A DNA stretch of 64,000 nucleotides, from contig CAVQVT010000012.1 in assembly GCA_963717255.1 (NCBI GenBank), forward strand, positions 1-64,000, in the 5' to 3' direction. This document shows, piece by piece, positions 18,033 to 27,898 of this stretch. This DNA is from CAIYQJ01 sp963717255 (GTDB lineage: Bacteria; Chloroflexota; Limnocylindria; Limnocylindrales; CSP1-4). The translations under genes and the position numbers were made by a program. Under the pieces are notes generated by a model. That model was not told where the DNA came from. It saw only the letters and a program-made list of their open reading frames with translations, and searched no databases. Each line of letters begins with the position of its first letter. Positions within the stretch are counted from its first letter, which is position 1.

Positions 18033-19982
18033 ATGACCGTGAGCGAGCAGCTGATCCCGCTGATCCCGGCCCTGCCGATCGCCGGCTTCGCCTTCACCGC
18101 GCTCGTCGGCCGGCGGATCGGCCGGTTCGCCTTCCTCGTCCCGCTCCTGCTCGTCGTCGCGAGCTGGGTGGTGGCGATGGGCGTCGTCTACACGCAGCTC
18201 ACCGGCGGGTACGGCGAGCACGGCGCGACCGTCCGCCTCTGGGAGTGGATCCCGGCCGGCGCCTTCCGCGTGGACATCGCCCTCCACGTGGACAACCTGA
18301 CCGCGTGCCTCCTCATCGTCGTCACGACGATCGGCATGCTGGTCCACCTCTACAGCGTCGGGTACATGGCCCACGACCCGGGGCGCTGGCGGTTCTTCGC
18401 CTACCTGAACCTGTTCATGTTCTCGATGCTGCTCCTCGTGCTCGCGACCGACTTCCTCGTCGTCTTCGCGGCGTGGGAGCTGGTCGGGCTCTCCTCGTAC
18501 ATCCTCATCGGGTTCTGGTATCCGAGGCGTCCCGCGGCCCTGGCGGCGAAGAAGGCCTTCATCGTCAACCGCGTCGGCGACGTCGGGTTCGCGCTCGGGA
18601 TCATGACGATCTGGGTCGCCCTGGGCACGCTGGACATCGCGGTCGTCAACGAGAAGATCGGGGAGCTCGCGCCGTTCACGATCGCGCTCATCGCGTTCCT
18701 CGTCTTCTGCGGCGCCGCCGGCAAGAGCGCCCAGTTCCCGCTCCACGTCTGGCTCCCGGACGCGATGGAGGGCCCCACCCCGGTCTCCGCCCTCATCCAT
18801 GCGGCCACGATGGTCAACGCCGGCGTCTACCTCGTCGCGCGGACCGCGCCCATCTACGCGCACGCGCCCGAGGTCATGGTCCTCGTGGCCGCGATCGGCA
18901 CGTTCACCGCGATCCTGGCGGCCTCGATCGCGTTCACGCAGACGGACATCAAGCGCGTGCTCGCCTACTCGACCCTCTCCCAGCTGGGCCTCATGTTCGC
19001 GGCCTTCGGCGTCGGGGCGTTCACCGCCTCGATCTTCCACCTCATGACCCACGGCTTCTTCAAGGGCCTGCTCTTCCTGGGCTCCGGCTCGGTGATCCAC
19101 GCGGTCCACGACGAGCAGGACATGAACAAGATGGGCGGCCTGTGGCGGAAGATCCCGGTCACCCACTGGACGATGCTCATCGGGACGCTCGCCCTCTCCG
19201 GCATCCCACCCCTGGCCGGGTTCTTCTCGAAGGACCAGATCCTCGGCGAGAGCTTCATCTTCGGGTTCTACTGGGTGTGGGCGATCGGCCTCATCGTCGC
19301 CGTGATGACGGCGTTCTACATGTTCCGGCTCATGGGGAAGACGTTCTACGGGTCTGCCTCGGCGTACGCGAAGTCGATCTGGGATTCGATCCACGAGGGC
19401 CCGTGGACGATGCTCGCGCCCCTCGTCCTCCTCGCGATCCCGTCGATCTTCATCGGCGCGATCCTGGGCCTCCCGCTCGCGGACCCGCTCATCAAGCAGT
19501 GGCTCATGCCGGTCTTCGAGGAGGCGGAGATCGTGCTCGCGCGCGAGGCGCACGAGTACCAGATCTTCGGCATCGACGGGGCGCTCATCGTCATGAGCGT
19601 CGCCGCCGCGACGCTCGGCGCGATCGTGAGCGCATGGCTCTTCGGGTTCTTCCGCAGCCGCACCCGCCCGGCGACGGTCGACCGCGTGGCGGCCGCGAAC
19701 CCGGCGACGCGCTTCCTCTATCGCGCGTCGCTGAACAAGTGGTGGTTCGACGACCTCTACGACCTGCTCTTCATCCGGATCGGCGGGCGCGTCGCGGACG
19801 CCTTCGTCTGGTTCGACGTCCGGGTCGTGGACGGCACCGTGAACGGGACGGGCACCGTCACCTCCGGCGCCGGCCGCGTCCTGCGCCGCGTCCAGACGGG
19901 CCGCGTCCAGAACTACGCCCTCGGCATCGCGTTCGGCCTCGTCGCCATGGCCGGCGCGTACCTCTTCCTGGCGAGCCGGTAG
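18033..19982 (+). CDS. nuoL: NADH-quinone oxidoreductase subunit L (antiporter-like)
   Basis: 649 aa with the long lateral helix at the C-terminus. Conserved VFAAWELVGLSSYILIGFW (Glu), AGKSAQFPLHVWLPDAMEGP (Lys), SALIHAATMVNAGVYL (His), KRVLAYSTLSQLG (Lys) and LMTHGFFKGLLFL. Distal proton-pumping subunit. Confidence 0.97.
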   Translation: MTVSEQLIPLIPALPIAGFAFTALVGRRIGRFAFLVPLLLVVASWVVAMGVVYTQLTGGYGEHGATVRLWEWIPAGAFRVDIALHVDNLTACLLIVVTTIGMLVHLYSVGYMAHDPGRWRFFAYLNLFMFSMLLLVLATDFLVVFAAWELVGLSSYILIGFWYPRRPAALAAKKAFIVNRVGDVGFALGIMTIWVALGTLDIAVVNEKIGELAPFTIALIAFLVFCGAAGKSAQFPLHVWLPDAMEGPTPVSALIHAATMVNAGVYLVARTAPIYAHAPEVMVLVAAIGTFTAILAASIAFTQTDIKRVLAYSTLSQLGLMFAAFGVGAFTASIFHLMTHGFFKGLLFLGSGSVIHAVHDEQDMNKMGGLWRKIPVTHWTMLIGTLALSGIPPLAGFFSKDQILGESFIFGFYWVWAIGLIVAVMTAFYMFRLMGKTFYGSASAYAKSIWDSIHEGPWTMLAPLVLLAIPSIFIGAILGLPLADPLIKQWLMPVFEEAEIVLAREAHEYQIFGIDGALIVMSVAAATLGAIVSAWLFGFFRSRTRPATVDRVAAANPATRFLYRASLNKWWFDDLYDLLFIRIGGRVADAFVWFDVRVVDGTVNGTGTVTSGAGRVLRRVQTGRVQNYALGIAFGLVAMAGAYLFLASR

Positions 19983-19993
19983 GGGAGGCCGAG

Positions 19994-21575
19994 ATGAGCA
20001 TCGACCTCACCGGCGTCCCGATCGTCTCGATCGTCGTCTTCCTGCCGCTCCTCGGCGCGCTGGTCGTCGCCTTCGTCCCGCGCCGCTTCGAGGGCGCGAT
20101 GAAGGCGATCGCCCTCGGGACGGCCCTCCTCGCGTGGGCCGCGTCGCTCCTCCTCCTCGCCGCCTACTCCACCGCGCCCGGCGACTTCCAGTTCCTCGAG
20201 TCCACGCCGTGGATCCCCGATCTTCGGGATCAGCTACACGGTGGGCGTGGACGGGCTGTCGATCGCGCTCGTCGTCCTCACGACGACCCTCACGTGGATC
20301 AGCATCCTCGCGAGCTTCGGGCCGATCAAGACGCGGATGAAGGAGTACCTCGTCTCGTTCCTCGTCCTCGAGGTCGGGATGCTCGGGGTCTTCGTCGCCC
20401 TCGACCTCTTCCTCTTCTACGTCTTCTGGGAGATCGTCCTCGTCCCGATGTACCTGATCATCGGGATCTGGGGCGGCGCGAACCGCATCTACGCGACGAT
20501 GAAGTTCGTCCTGTACACGCTCGTCGGGTCGCTCCTCATGCTGGTCGCGATCCTCGCCACCGCGTACACGTACCAGGCGGCGATGGGGACGTGGGACGGC
20601 GCGTTCGACTACTTCACGCTCCGGGCGCACGGCTTCGACACGACGATCCAGGCGTTCGCCTTCCTCGCGTTCGCCCTCGCGTTCGCGATCAAGGTCCCGA
20701 TGTTCCCGTTCCACACGTGGCTGCCGGACGCCCACGTGGAGGCGCCCACCGCCGGGTCCGTCATCCTCGCCGGCGTGCTCCTGAAGCTCGGCGGCTACGG
20801 GTTCATCCGCTTCGCCGTCCCGCTGTACCCGGACGCGGCGGTCACGTTCGCGCCACTCGTGATCGTCCTGTCGGTCATCGCGATCATCTACGGGGCGATC
20901 GTCGCCCTGCGCCAGACGGACCTCAAGAAGCTGGTCGCGTACTCGTCGGTGAGCCACATGGGGTTCGTCACGCTCGGGATCTTCGCCAGCGTGCTCATCG
21001 TCGCCGGGCAGGGCTATGCGGCGGGCCAGGAGGGCGCGGCGCAGGGGATGCAGGGCGCGATCCTCCAGATGGTGAACCACGGCCTCATCACCGGGGCGCT
21101 GTTCCTCCTCGTCGGCGTCATCTACGAGCGGACGCACGACCGGACGATCGCGAAGATGGGAGGCCTCGGGGCGCCGACCCCGGTCTACGCGGCGATCTTC
21201 GGGTTCTTCGTCTTCGCCTCGGTGGGGCTGCCGGGCCTGTCGGGGTTCGTCGGCGAGTTCCTCGTCTTCATCGGGGCGTACGCGTACAACCCGTGGGTCG
21301 CGGCCGCATCGGCCTTCGTCATGATCTTCGCCGCCGCCTACCTGCTCTGGATGGCCCAGCGCGTCCTGTTCGGTTCCGTCTCGGAGTTCCTCTCGGGGCT
21401 GGGCCACCACCTCACGGACATCCGCCCGGTCGAGATCCTCACCCTCGCGCCGCTCGGTGCGCTCGTCGTCGTCCTCGGGCTCTTCCCGGGGCTCATCCTC
21501 GGCCTCATCGACGGGTCGGTGGCGGACGTCCTCGCGTCCGTCGGCGGCACGCTGACGGCCGGAATCCTGCGCTAG
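19994..21575 (+). CDS. nuoM: NADH-quinone oxidoreductase subunit M (antiporter-like), one indel
   Basis: Reads MSIDLTGVPIVSIVVFLPLL at the start. The frame shifts at the CCCC-G run at 20215-20219. Removing the G gives STPWIPIFGISYTVGVDGLS and a 526-aa protein. Proton-channel residues are present: FYVFWEIVLVPMYLIIG (Glu), IKVPMFPFHTWLPDAHVEAP (Lys), LKKLVAYSSVSHMG and MVNHGLITGALFLL. Confidence 0.95.
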
Positions 21576-21599
21576 CACGGGGAGCCCGGACCTCATCCC

Positions 21600-23060
21600 A
21601 TGAGCTGGTCGGACATCACCCTCATCGCGCCGCTCGTCGCCGCGCTGCTGGTCGCCTTCACGGTCATCGTCGCGGACGCGATCGCGCCGCATCGCGACCG
21701 CGTGGCGGTCGTCGTCGCGATCGCGGGCCTCGGGGTCGTCGCGGCGGTGACGCTGTGGACCGGCCAGGCGCCCGGCGACGCGTTCCAGGGCGCCTACACG
21801 GTCGACACGCTCACGACGTACCTCGACCTGATCTTCATCGCGATCGTCGCGCTCACGATCCTCGTCGGCCCGGACTACCTGGGCCCGCGCGACCTGCCCG
21901 TGGCCGAGTTCGCGGCGACGCTGATCTTCGCGATGACCGGCGCGATGCTCATCGCCGGCTCCGCAGACCTGCTCGTCCTCTTCGTGGGTCTCGAGCTCAT
22001 GGTCCTGCCGGGCTACCTGCTCGCCGGCTACGCGAAGCGCGACGCGCTGTCCACCGAGGGCGCGATCAAGTACTTCCTCCTCGGGTCGTTCTCGAGCGCG
22101 ATCTTCCTGTTCGGCCTCGCGTACGTCTGGGGGCTCACGGGCACCACGCGGATCGCCGGCGTCGCGGACGCCATCGCGGCGGCCCAGGGGCTGTCCCCGG
22201 CGCTCGCGCTCGGTGTCGCATTCGTCACGACCGGCGTCGCCTTCAAGATCGCCGCCGTCCCGTTCCACTACTGGACGCCGGACGCGTACCAGGGCTCGCC
22301 CACGCCGGTGACCGGGTACCTCTCGGTCGGCCCCAAGGTGGGGGCCTTCGCGGTCATCATCCGGGTCTTCGTCGAGGCGCTCGGGCCGATCAGCGCGGAC
22401 TGGCTGCCGATCATGGGCATCCTGGCGGTCCTCACGATGACGCTCGGCAACCTCGTCGCGGTCACGCAGACGAACGTGAAGCGGATGCTCGCGTACTCGT
22501 CGATCGCGCACACCGGGTACATCCTCGTGGGCCTCACGGCCTACGCGGCCGACCCCGGGTCGGGCGGCCTGGAGGCGGTCCTGTTCTACCTCGCGGCGTA
22601 CAGCTTCATGAACCTCGGGGCGTTCGCGGTCGTCGCGGCGCTCCAGAAGCGGCCCGGAGTCACCAGCCAGCTGGACACGTTCGCGGGCCTCGGCAGGCGC
22701 GAGGCGTTCCTCGGGATCCTCATGACGCTCTTCCTGCTCTCGCTCACCGGGATCCCGCCGACGGCAGGGTTCTTCGGCAAGGCGCTCATCATCCTGTCGG
22801 CGGTCGAAGCTGGCGGCTGGGTGCCGATCCTCGCGGTCATCACCGTGATCAACGCGGTCGCGGCCGCGTTCTACTACCTCCGCGTCGTCGTCTACATGTA
22901 CATGCGCGAGCCGCAGACGGAGCCGGCCGAGGTCGACCACGGGCCGCTCCTCCGGCTCGGCGTGGCGGTGGCGGCGATCGCCACGGTCATCCTCGGGGTC
23001 CTGCCCGGCCCGCTCATCGACGCGGCGACGAAGGCGGCGCAGGCGGTCTTCCCCGGCTGA
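21600..23060 (+). CDS. nuoN: NADH-quinone oxidoreductase subunit N (antiporter-like)
   Basis: 486 aa. Contains VLFVGLELMVLPGYLLAGY (Glu), AFKIAAVPFHYWTPDAYQGSP (Lys), VKRMLAYSSIAHTGYILVG and FLLSLTGIPPTAGFFGK. Last gene of the operon. It converges on the thioredoxin-like gene 28 bases downstream. Confidence 0.97.
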   Translation: MSWSDITLIAPLVAALLVAFTVIVADAIAPHRDRVAVVVAIAGLGVVAAVTLWTGQAPGDAFQGAYTVDTLTTYLDLIFIAIVALTILVGPDYLGPRDLPVAEFAATLIFAMTGAMLIAGSADLLVLFVGLELMVLPGYLLAGYAKRDALSTEGAIKYFLLGSFSSAIFLFGLAYVWGLTGTTRIAGVADAIAAAQGLSPALALGVAFVTTGVAFKIAAVPFHYWTPDAYQGSPTPVTGYLSVGPKVGAFAVIIRVFVEALGPISADWLPIMGILAVLTMTLGNLVAVTQTNVKRMLAYSSIAHTGYILVGLTAYAADPGSGGLEAVLFYLAAYSFMNLGAFAVVAALQKRPGVTSQLDTFAGLGRREAFLGILMTLFLLSLTGIPPTAGFFGKALIILSAVEAGGWVPILAVITVINAVAAAFYYLRVVVYMYMREPQTEPAEVDHGPLLRLGVAVAAIATVILGVLPGPLIDAATKAAQAVFPG

Positions 23061-23088
23061 TCCGCGCAGGGGCGGCGTGGCGGGCCCG

Positions 23089-23889
23089 TCAGGGCGCGGG
23101 CGTGGGGGATGCCGTCGGCTCGACGACGGGCGGGAGCGACGCGCCCGACGGTCCCGCGGACGGCGACGCCTCCGGGCTGGGCGTGGGCGCGAACGGCGTC
23201 ACCTCGACGCCGGGCAGGATCGTCCGGAGCCCCGCGGCCATGGCCTCGGGGCCCACGCCGCCGAGCGCCCCATCGCGGACGATCCCGTCCGCGTCCACCC
23301 AGAAATGGATCGGCAGCGCGATCGCCCGCCAGTCGCGTCCGGCGGAGCCGTCCGGGTCGAGGCCGACGGGGAACGTGATGCCGAGCTCGTCGACGAGCGC
23401 CTGGACGGCGGCAGGATCGTCCTTCTCGTGGACCGTGACGACCTCGAGGCCCGTGTCCGCGTAGCGGAGGGCGAACGACTCCATCGTGGCGTACTCGTCC
23501 CGGCAGGGCGGACACCACGATGCGGTGAAGGCGACCCAGACGGGCCTCCCGCGCAGGTCCGCGAGGTCGATCGTCCCGCCGCCGAGCCGCTCCACGACGA
23601 GCGGCGGCGCGGGCTTCCCGACGCCGAAGAGGCCGTCCGTGACGTCCGTCGCCGCGGGCGATCCCGAGGGCGGGGGCGTCGGCGCCGGAGTCGGGGAGGT
23701 GGCCGGGGCCGTCGGGGAGACCTGGGGCGATGCCGAGCCGGACGGAGGAGTCGAGGGCGACGCCGAGGTCGGCGGCAGCGTGACGGTCTCGGCTCCCCCC
23801 GTCACCATCGAGAGGACGACCGCGCCGCCGAGCAGCACGATCGCGAACCCCAGGACGATGCCGGCGACGAGCGCGGCGCGGGAACCCAT
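23089..23889 (-). CDS. Membrane-anchored TlpA/ResA-like thioredoxin
   Basis: 266 aa. Start at ATG 23889 (MGSRAALVAGIVLG), supported by a -10 box 7 bases upstream. One N-terminal membrane helix, then a Ser/Pro/Thr-rich linker of about 50 residues, then a thioredoxin fold with FTASWCPPCRDEYATMESFA and a cis-Pro region IALPIHFWVDADG. A second Pro/Ser-rich tail follows. CxxC proteins of this type reduce or shuffle thiols outside the membrane, for example during cytochrome c maturation. Substrate unknown. Confidence 0.85.
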   Translation of the reverse strand: MGSRAALVAGIVLGFAIVLLGGAVVLSMVTGGAETVTLPPTSASPSTPPSGSASPQVSPTAPATSPTPAPTPPPSGSPAATDVTDGLFGVGKPAPPLVVERLGGGTIDLADLRGRPVWVAFTASWCPPCRDEYATMESFALRYADTGLEVVTVHEKDDPAAVQALVDELGITFPVGLDPDGSAGRDWRAIALPIHFWVDADGIVRDGALGGVGPEAMAAGLRTILPGVEVTPFAPTPSPEASPSAGPSGASLPPVVEPTASPTPAP

Positions 23890-23896
23890 GCCCGGG

Positions 23897-23902
23897 AGCG
23901 TA
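23897..23902 (-). promoter_or_regulatory. -10 box, leaderless-type promoter of the thioredoxin gene
   Basis: TACGCT on the minus strand, separated by 7 bases from the ATG, so the predicted transcript starts at or beside the start codon. Confidence 0.5.
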
Positions 23903-24056
23903 CCAGCGCCGTCGCATCCCATGCCGGGGCCGCGAGCGCGGGGGTGCGGCCGGCGGGCGCGACCCACGCGCACGCGCGGGCGGCTCCGCGCCCTGGGCCC
24001 GCGGCGACCACGCCCGGCCTGACCATCGGCCCAGCGCCGTCGTCGGTCGCCCGTGC

Positions 24057-24062
24057 TAGGGT
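24057..24062 (+). promoter_or_regulatory. -10 box, leaderless-type promoter of the sortase-like gene
   Basis: TAGGGT 8 bases before the ATG at 24071. Divergent from the thioredoxin promoter across a 181-base spacer that holds no other credible gene. Confidence 0.45.
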
Positions 24063-24070
24063 CCGCCTCG

Positions 24071-24823
24071 ATGAGACACGCGCCCCGCTGGATCGTCGGC
24101 CGCCTGCTGCCCGCCGCCCTGACGGCGGCCGGCGTCGCGCTGGTGGTCGCCGGCCTGCTCGCGTGGAGCGACCCGAAGGCCATCGGTGCGATCCCATCGG
24201 CCGCTCCCTCGATCGAGCCCACGGCGCCGCCCACCTCACCGACTCCCGTCCCGACGCTCGCCCCGCTCCCGTCGGTCGGCCCCGCGAGCCCGTCGGTCGG
24301 CCCGCAGGTCTCGCTGGTGCCGACGCCGACCCCGCGCAACGCCGTCGCGACCCGCGTCGTCGTGCCGGCGCTCGGGATCGACCTCCCCGTGGTCGCCGCC
24401 CCGCCGGACGAGACCTTCCCCTACTGCAACGTCGCGGAGTACTCGAACGCCTTCCGGCAGCCCGGCCAGGGCGGCCCCGTCTTCATCTACGCCCACGCCC
24501 GCGACGGGATGTTCCTCCCGATCCTCGACGCGTCGAAGGTGAGCGACGGCGCTCGGATGAAGGGCATGCTCGCGCAGGTCTACACGAGCGACGACATGGT
24601 CTTCCTCTACGAGATCTCCGACGTCTACCGCCGCCAGGACACGCTCGACGCGGTGTTCGACGCCCAGGGCGAGAACCTGTTCCTCCAGACCTCGGAGGGC
24701 CCGCCGAAGGGCTTCCCGGGCTACACGGGCACGGTCGTCATCGTCCAGGCCGTCCCGCTCGGCTCGCAGCCCGCCGACCCGAAGGACGCCCGTCCCAAGC
24801 CCAGGCCCGTCGTCTGCTCCTGA
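24071..24823 (+). CDS. Sortase-fold protein lacking the catalytic cysteine
   Basis: 250 aa. N-terminal membrane anchor (residues 11-32), Pro/Ser/Thr-rich linker to about residue 92, then a sortase-like domain: RVVVPALGIDLPVV, PGQGGPVFIYAHARDGMF (catalytic His expected at H142) and GTVVIVQAVPL. At the TLxTC position the sequence reads LFLQTSEG, with Ser208 in place of Cys, and the downstream Arg is Thr. The only cysteines (119, 249) are elsewhere. Either a non-catalytic sortase fold or a divergent enzyme. A GTG at 24053 is an alternative start. Confidence 0.6.
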   Translation: MRHAPRWIVGRLLPAALTAAGVALVVAGLLAWSDPKAIGAIPSAAPSIEPTAPPTSPTPVPTLAPLPSVGPASPSVGPQVSLVPTPTPRNAVATRVVVPALGIDLPVVAAPPDETFPYCNVAEYSNAFRQPGQGGPVFIYAHARDGMFLPILDASKVSDGARMKGMLAQVYTSDDMVFLYEISDVYRRQDTLDAVFDAQGENLFLQTSEGPPKGFPGYTGTVVIVQAVPLGSQPADPKDARPKPRPVVCS

Positions 24824-24835
24824 CGGCGGCGCGCG

Positions 24836-26164
24836 TCAGATCCAGTCGATCCGCCGGAGGACGAACGCGACGCCCGCCGCTCCCAGGACGATCACGCCCG
24901 TCACGAGCCAGAACCCGGATCGCTCGCCGCCGTCCAACGCGGCGCCCGCCTCGCTCATGCCGAAGATCCCGCCGACCGCGGCGACGCCCGCGAGGATGAC
25001 GGTGACGCCGGTGAGCCGCTTCATGATGAGCGAGAGGTTGTTGTTCACCGACGTCAGGTAGACGTCCAGGATCCCGGACGCGACCTCGCGGACGCTGTCG
25101 AGCTCCTCGTTGAGCCGGACCAGGTGGTCGTACACGTCGCGGAAGTAGAGGATCGTCTCCGGCTGGACGAGCCCGAGCTCGCGGTTCGTCAGCTGGTTGA
25201 AGACCTCGCGCGTCGGTGAGACCACGCGCCGCAGGTCGACGAGCGCCCGCTTCACGTCCAGGAGGCGCTCGAGGGACGCCTTGTCCGCCGAGACGAGGAT
25301 CTCGTCCTCGAGCGCGTCGATCTCCGAGTCGATGCCGTCCACGATCGGGTAGTAGGAGTCCACGAGCGAGTCGATCAGGGCCCACGCGAGGTTGTCGGGG
25401 CCGCGTGCGAGCAGCGGAGCCGGCCCCATGCGCAGGTGGTGCGTCTCGATCGGGTCCCAGCCGGCCGGGTGCGACGTCAGGAGGTAGTCCCGCGCGAGAA
25501 CCATATCGATCTCGGTCGTCTCGAGCCGATCGCCGTACTCGATCGCGTAGACGACGATGTGCGCCTCGTCGCCGGTGATCTCGAGCTTGGGCCGTTGGCC
25601 GCGCTCGGCGATGTCCTCGGCCACGAGCGGGTGGATCCGCAGCGCGTCGGCGACCTCGGCCACGAGCGCGTGCGTCGCATCGACGAGGTCCACCCAGATG
25701 CGCGTCCCTGCGTCGGCCACCAGCTCCCGGAGGCGCCCGAGGTCGCGGGTCTCCTCCGACTCGCCCGACGGGAGCAGCGCCCAGACCCGCAGGTGGTCCG
25801 CCGCCTCCTTCTCGAGGACTCCCGCGGGGAGGTGCGTGCGCTCCACGCCCACGCCGGGGACGGGCTCCAGCTTCCGCGCCGGGTAACCGGGCCGGTGGAC
25901 GACGACGCCCGCCGGTCCGGCCTCGACGCCCGCCGGTCCGCCGGCGTGCCACCCGTGCGACCCGATGCCGTGGCTGGCGAGGCCGCCGGACGGGGCCGCC
26001 GCGGGCGCGCCAGGGGCCGGTGCGGCCGGCGCGTCTGGACCCGGGGGCACGGATGTCCGCTCCGCGCCCTGGGGCGACGGCGTCGCCGGGCCCGCGGCCG
26101 AGCCCGCCTCCGTGCCCGGGCCGGGATCAGAGGACGACGGGCTCTGCCTCTCCGGCGTGTCCAT
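24836..26164 (-). CDS. CorA-like divalent metal transporter with a GMS motif
   Basis: 442 aa. Variable Pro/Ala-rich N-terminus, then a CorA cytoplasmic domain (VDLVDATHALVAEVADALRIHPLVAEDI), a long helix (DSEIDALEDEILVS) and two C-terminal membrane helices. The signature after helix 1 reads GGIFGMSEAG, where CorA normally has YGMNF, and the MPEL loop is not recognisable. Starts 37 bases inside the 3' end of the MFS gene, so the two are probably co-transcribed. Transports Mg or another divalent ion (family knowledge); selectivity uncertain given the motif. Confidence 0.82.
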   Translation of the reverse strand: MDTPERQSPSSSDPGPGTEAGSAAGPATPSPQGAERTSVPPGPDAPAAPAPGAPAAAPSGGLASHGIGSHGWHAGGPAGVEAGPAGVVVHRPGYPARKLEPVPGVGVERTHLPAGVLEKEAADHLRVWALLPSGESEETRDLGRLRELVADAGTRIWVDLVDATHALVAEVADALRIHPLVAEDIAERGQRPKLEITGDEAHIVVYAIEYGDRLETTEIDMVLARDYLLTSHPAGWDPIETHHLRMGPAPLLARGPDNLAWALIDSLVDSYYPIVDGIDSEIDALEDEILVSADKASLERLLDVKRALVDLRRVVSPTREVFNQLTNRELGLVQPETILYFRDVYDHLVRLNEELDSVREVASGILDVYLTSVNNNLSLIMKRLTGVTVILAGVAAVGGIFGMSEAGAALDGGERSGFWLVTGVIVLGAAGVAFVLRRIDWI

Positions 26165-27786
26165 CGTCACCTCCGCCCGTCGCGCCGGCGGTCCCGCCGG
26201 CCGCCTCCCCATCCTCGGGCAGCATACGCGGCCGCGACGCGAGCGCGAGCCCGGGCGGGATCGCCACGATCGACACGACGCCCGCCACCAGGAAGAGGAT
26301 CGTCATGGTCTCGGCCGCCCGGGCCGCGGCCCACGCCTCGAGCGCCTCCACCACCAGCGGATCCTGGAGCGGCCGTCCGGCGAGATCCGGCGGCAGGACC
26401 TCCCTGTAGGCGTCGGGCGTGCCGTAGATCTGCGCGGACAGGCGGTCGATCTGCGTGGAGCCGTACGCCGTGAGGACCGCGAGGCCCACGGCCATCCCGA
26501 TCATCCGTGCGACCGTCACCGTGGCCGACGCGACGCCGAAGCGCGCCCGGCCCGCCGCCTCCACCGCGGCCGTGGACCGCGGCGTCACCGTCAGCCCGAA
26601 CCCGAGCCCGTAGAGGCCCATGAAGACGGCGAGCTCCGTGAGCGACACCGACGAAGACCAGCGCGACATGACGAGAAGCGCGACGGTGGACGCCACGAGG
26701 CCCGCGACCGTCACCGCCCGAAGCGAGACGAACCGGACGCCGAAGCCGGAGAGCAGGGCGCCCAGAGCGGTCGCGCCGGCCAGTGCGCCGAGCGCGACGC
26801 GCTGGACGTCCGGGCCGCCGTAGAGGACGCGGTCCACGAAGATCGCGCCGCCGACGATCGCCGTCGCGAAGGCGTAGCCGGTGAGCAGCGAGACCGCCGC
26901 GGCTGACGAGAAGACCCGGTCGCGGAACAGGCGCGGGTCCAGGAAGGGCTCGGGCGCGGTGAGCCCCCGCCAGAGCGCGAGCGCGCCCGTGACACCCGCG
27001 ATCGCGAACAGCACGAGGCTCACCGTCAAGGTGGACGGGCCGTCGCCCGACCCGTCGTCCCCGAGGAGCGTGATGCCGACGAGGGCGCTCCCGATCGCGA
27101 CCGTGAACAGGACGGCCCCGGCGACGTCGAGCCGGTGACCGTGCCGCGGCGTCTCCCATCCGTAGCTCGCGGCCCACGCCACCGCCACCGCGGCGATCCC
27201 GATCGGCACGTTCACGTAGAAGACCCAGCGCCAGGCCGGCGTGAGCAGCTGTGGCAGGATCCCGTCGACGAAGCCGAGGCGGATCAGCGGCGTCTCCAGG
27301 CGCATGTAGTCGAGCACGAAGGCACCGACGAACGGCCCGGCAGCCATCCCGAGGAACGTGAGCGCCCCGATGATCCCCGAGCGCCCGAGGCCGGGCGGGG
27401 CCGTCGAAGAGGTGCGAGGCGGCGGCGGTCGCCACCGGCACGAGCGCGCCGCCGCCGATGGCCTGGACGATCCGCCCGGCGATGAGCTGGTCGAGCGTCT
27501 GCGACATCCCGGAGATGAGCGACCCGACCGTGAACAGCACGAGGGCGCCGAGGAAGAGCCGGCGCGCGCCCCACAGGTCGGCGAGGCGGCCTGCGAGGGG
27601 CATCGTCGCGACGTAGAAGAGCAGGTAGGCGTTGACGATCCACGACGCCTTCCGCAGCTGCGTCCAGTCGCCGATGTCCGCGATGATCCTCGGGAGGGCC
27701 ACCGCCGTGATCATCAGCTCGAGGCCGGCGAGGAAGACGCCGATCCCCAGGACGGCGAGCAGGACGTAGGCCGTGCGGCGATCCAT
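26127..27786 (-). CDS. MFS drug:H+ antiporter (DHA2-like, 14 TM), one indel
   Basis: Start MDRRTAYVLLAVLGIGVFLA at 27786. Motif C-like and motif A regions are visible: LPRIIADIGDWTQLRKASWIVNAYLL cut into AYLLFYVATMPLAGRLADLWGARR, then GRIVQAIGGGALVPVATAAA. One extra C in CCCC at 27375-27378 shifts the frame; without it the protein is 552 aa and continues ALGIIGALTFLGMAAGPFVG. WRWVFYVNVPIG is the typical DHA2 sequence. Leaderless-type promoter upstream. The C-terminal end overlaps corA. Confidence 0.88.
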
Positions 27787-27793
27787 CCGCGTG

Positions 27794-27799
27794 AGTGTA
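27794..27799 (-). promoter_or_regulatory. -10 box, leaderless-type promoter of the MFS gene
   Basis: TACACT on the minus strand, 7 bases before the ATG at 27786. Confidence 0.5.
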
Positions 27800-27898
27800 C
27801 GGCGGGAGGCCGACGGGACCCGTCGGCCCGGGCGGGTCCTGCCGGCCTCGCCGCCGGGCGTCGCGTCGTCCCCGGCCGCGTCCGGACGCGACGTGAGG

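Noticed and set aside
20007..22940. Long minus-strand open frame over nuoM and nuoN
   Set aside because: Antisense shadow of two strongly conserved membrane proteins, rich in Arg, Asp and Glu.
18245..23464. 1,739-codon open frame on the plus strand over nuoL to nuoN
   Set aside because: Out of frame with nuoL, nuoM (after its indel) and nuoN; composition is Arg/Pro/His-rich shadow sequence.
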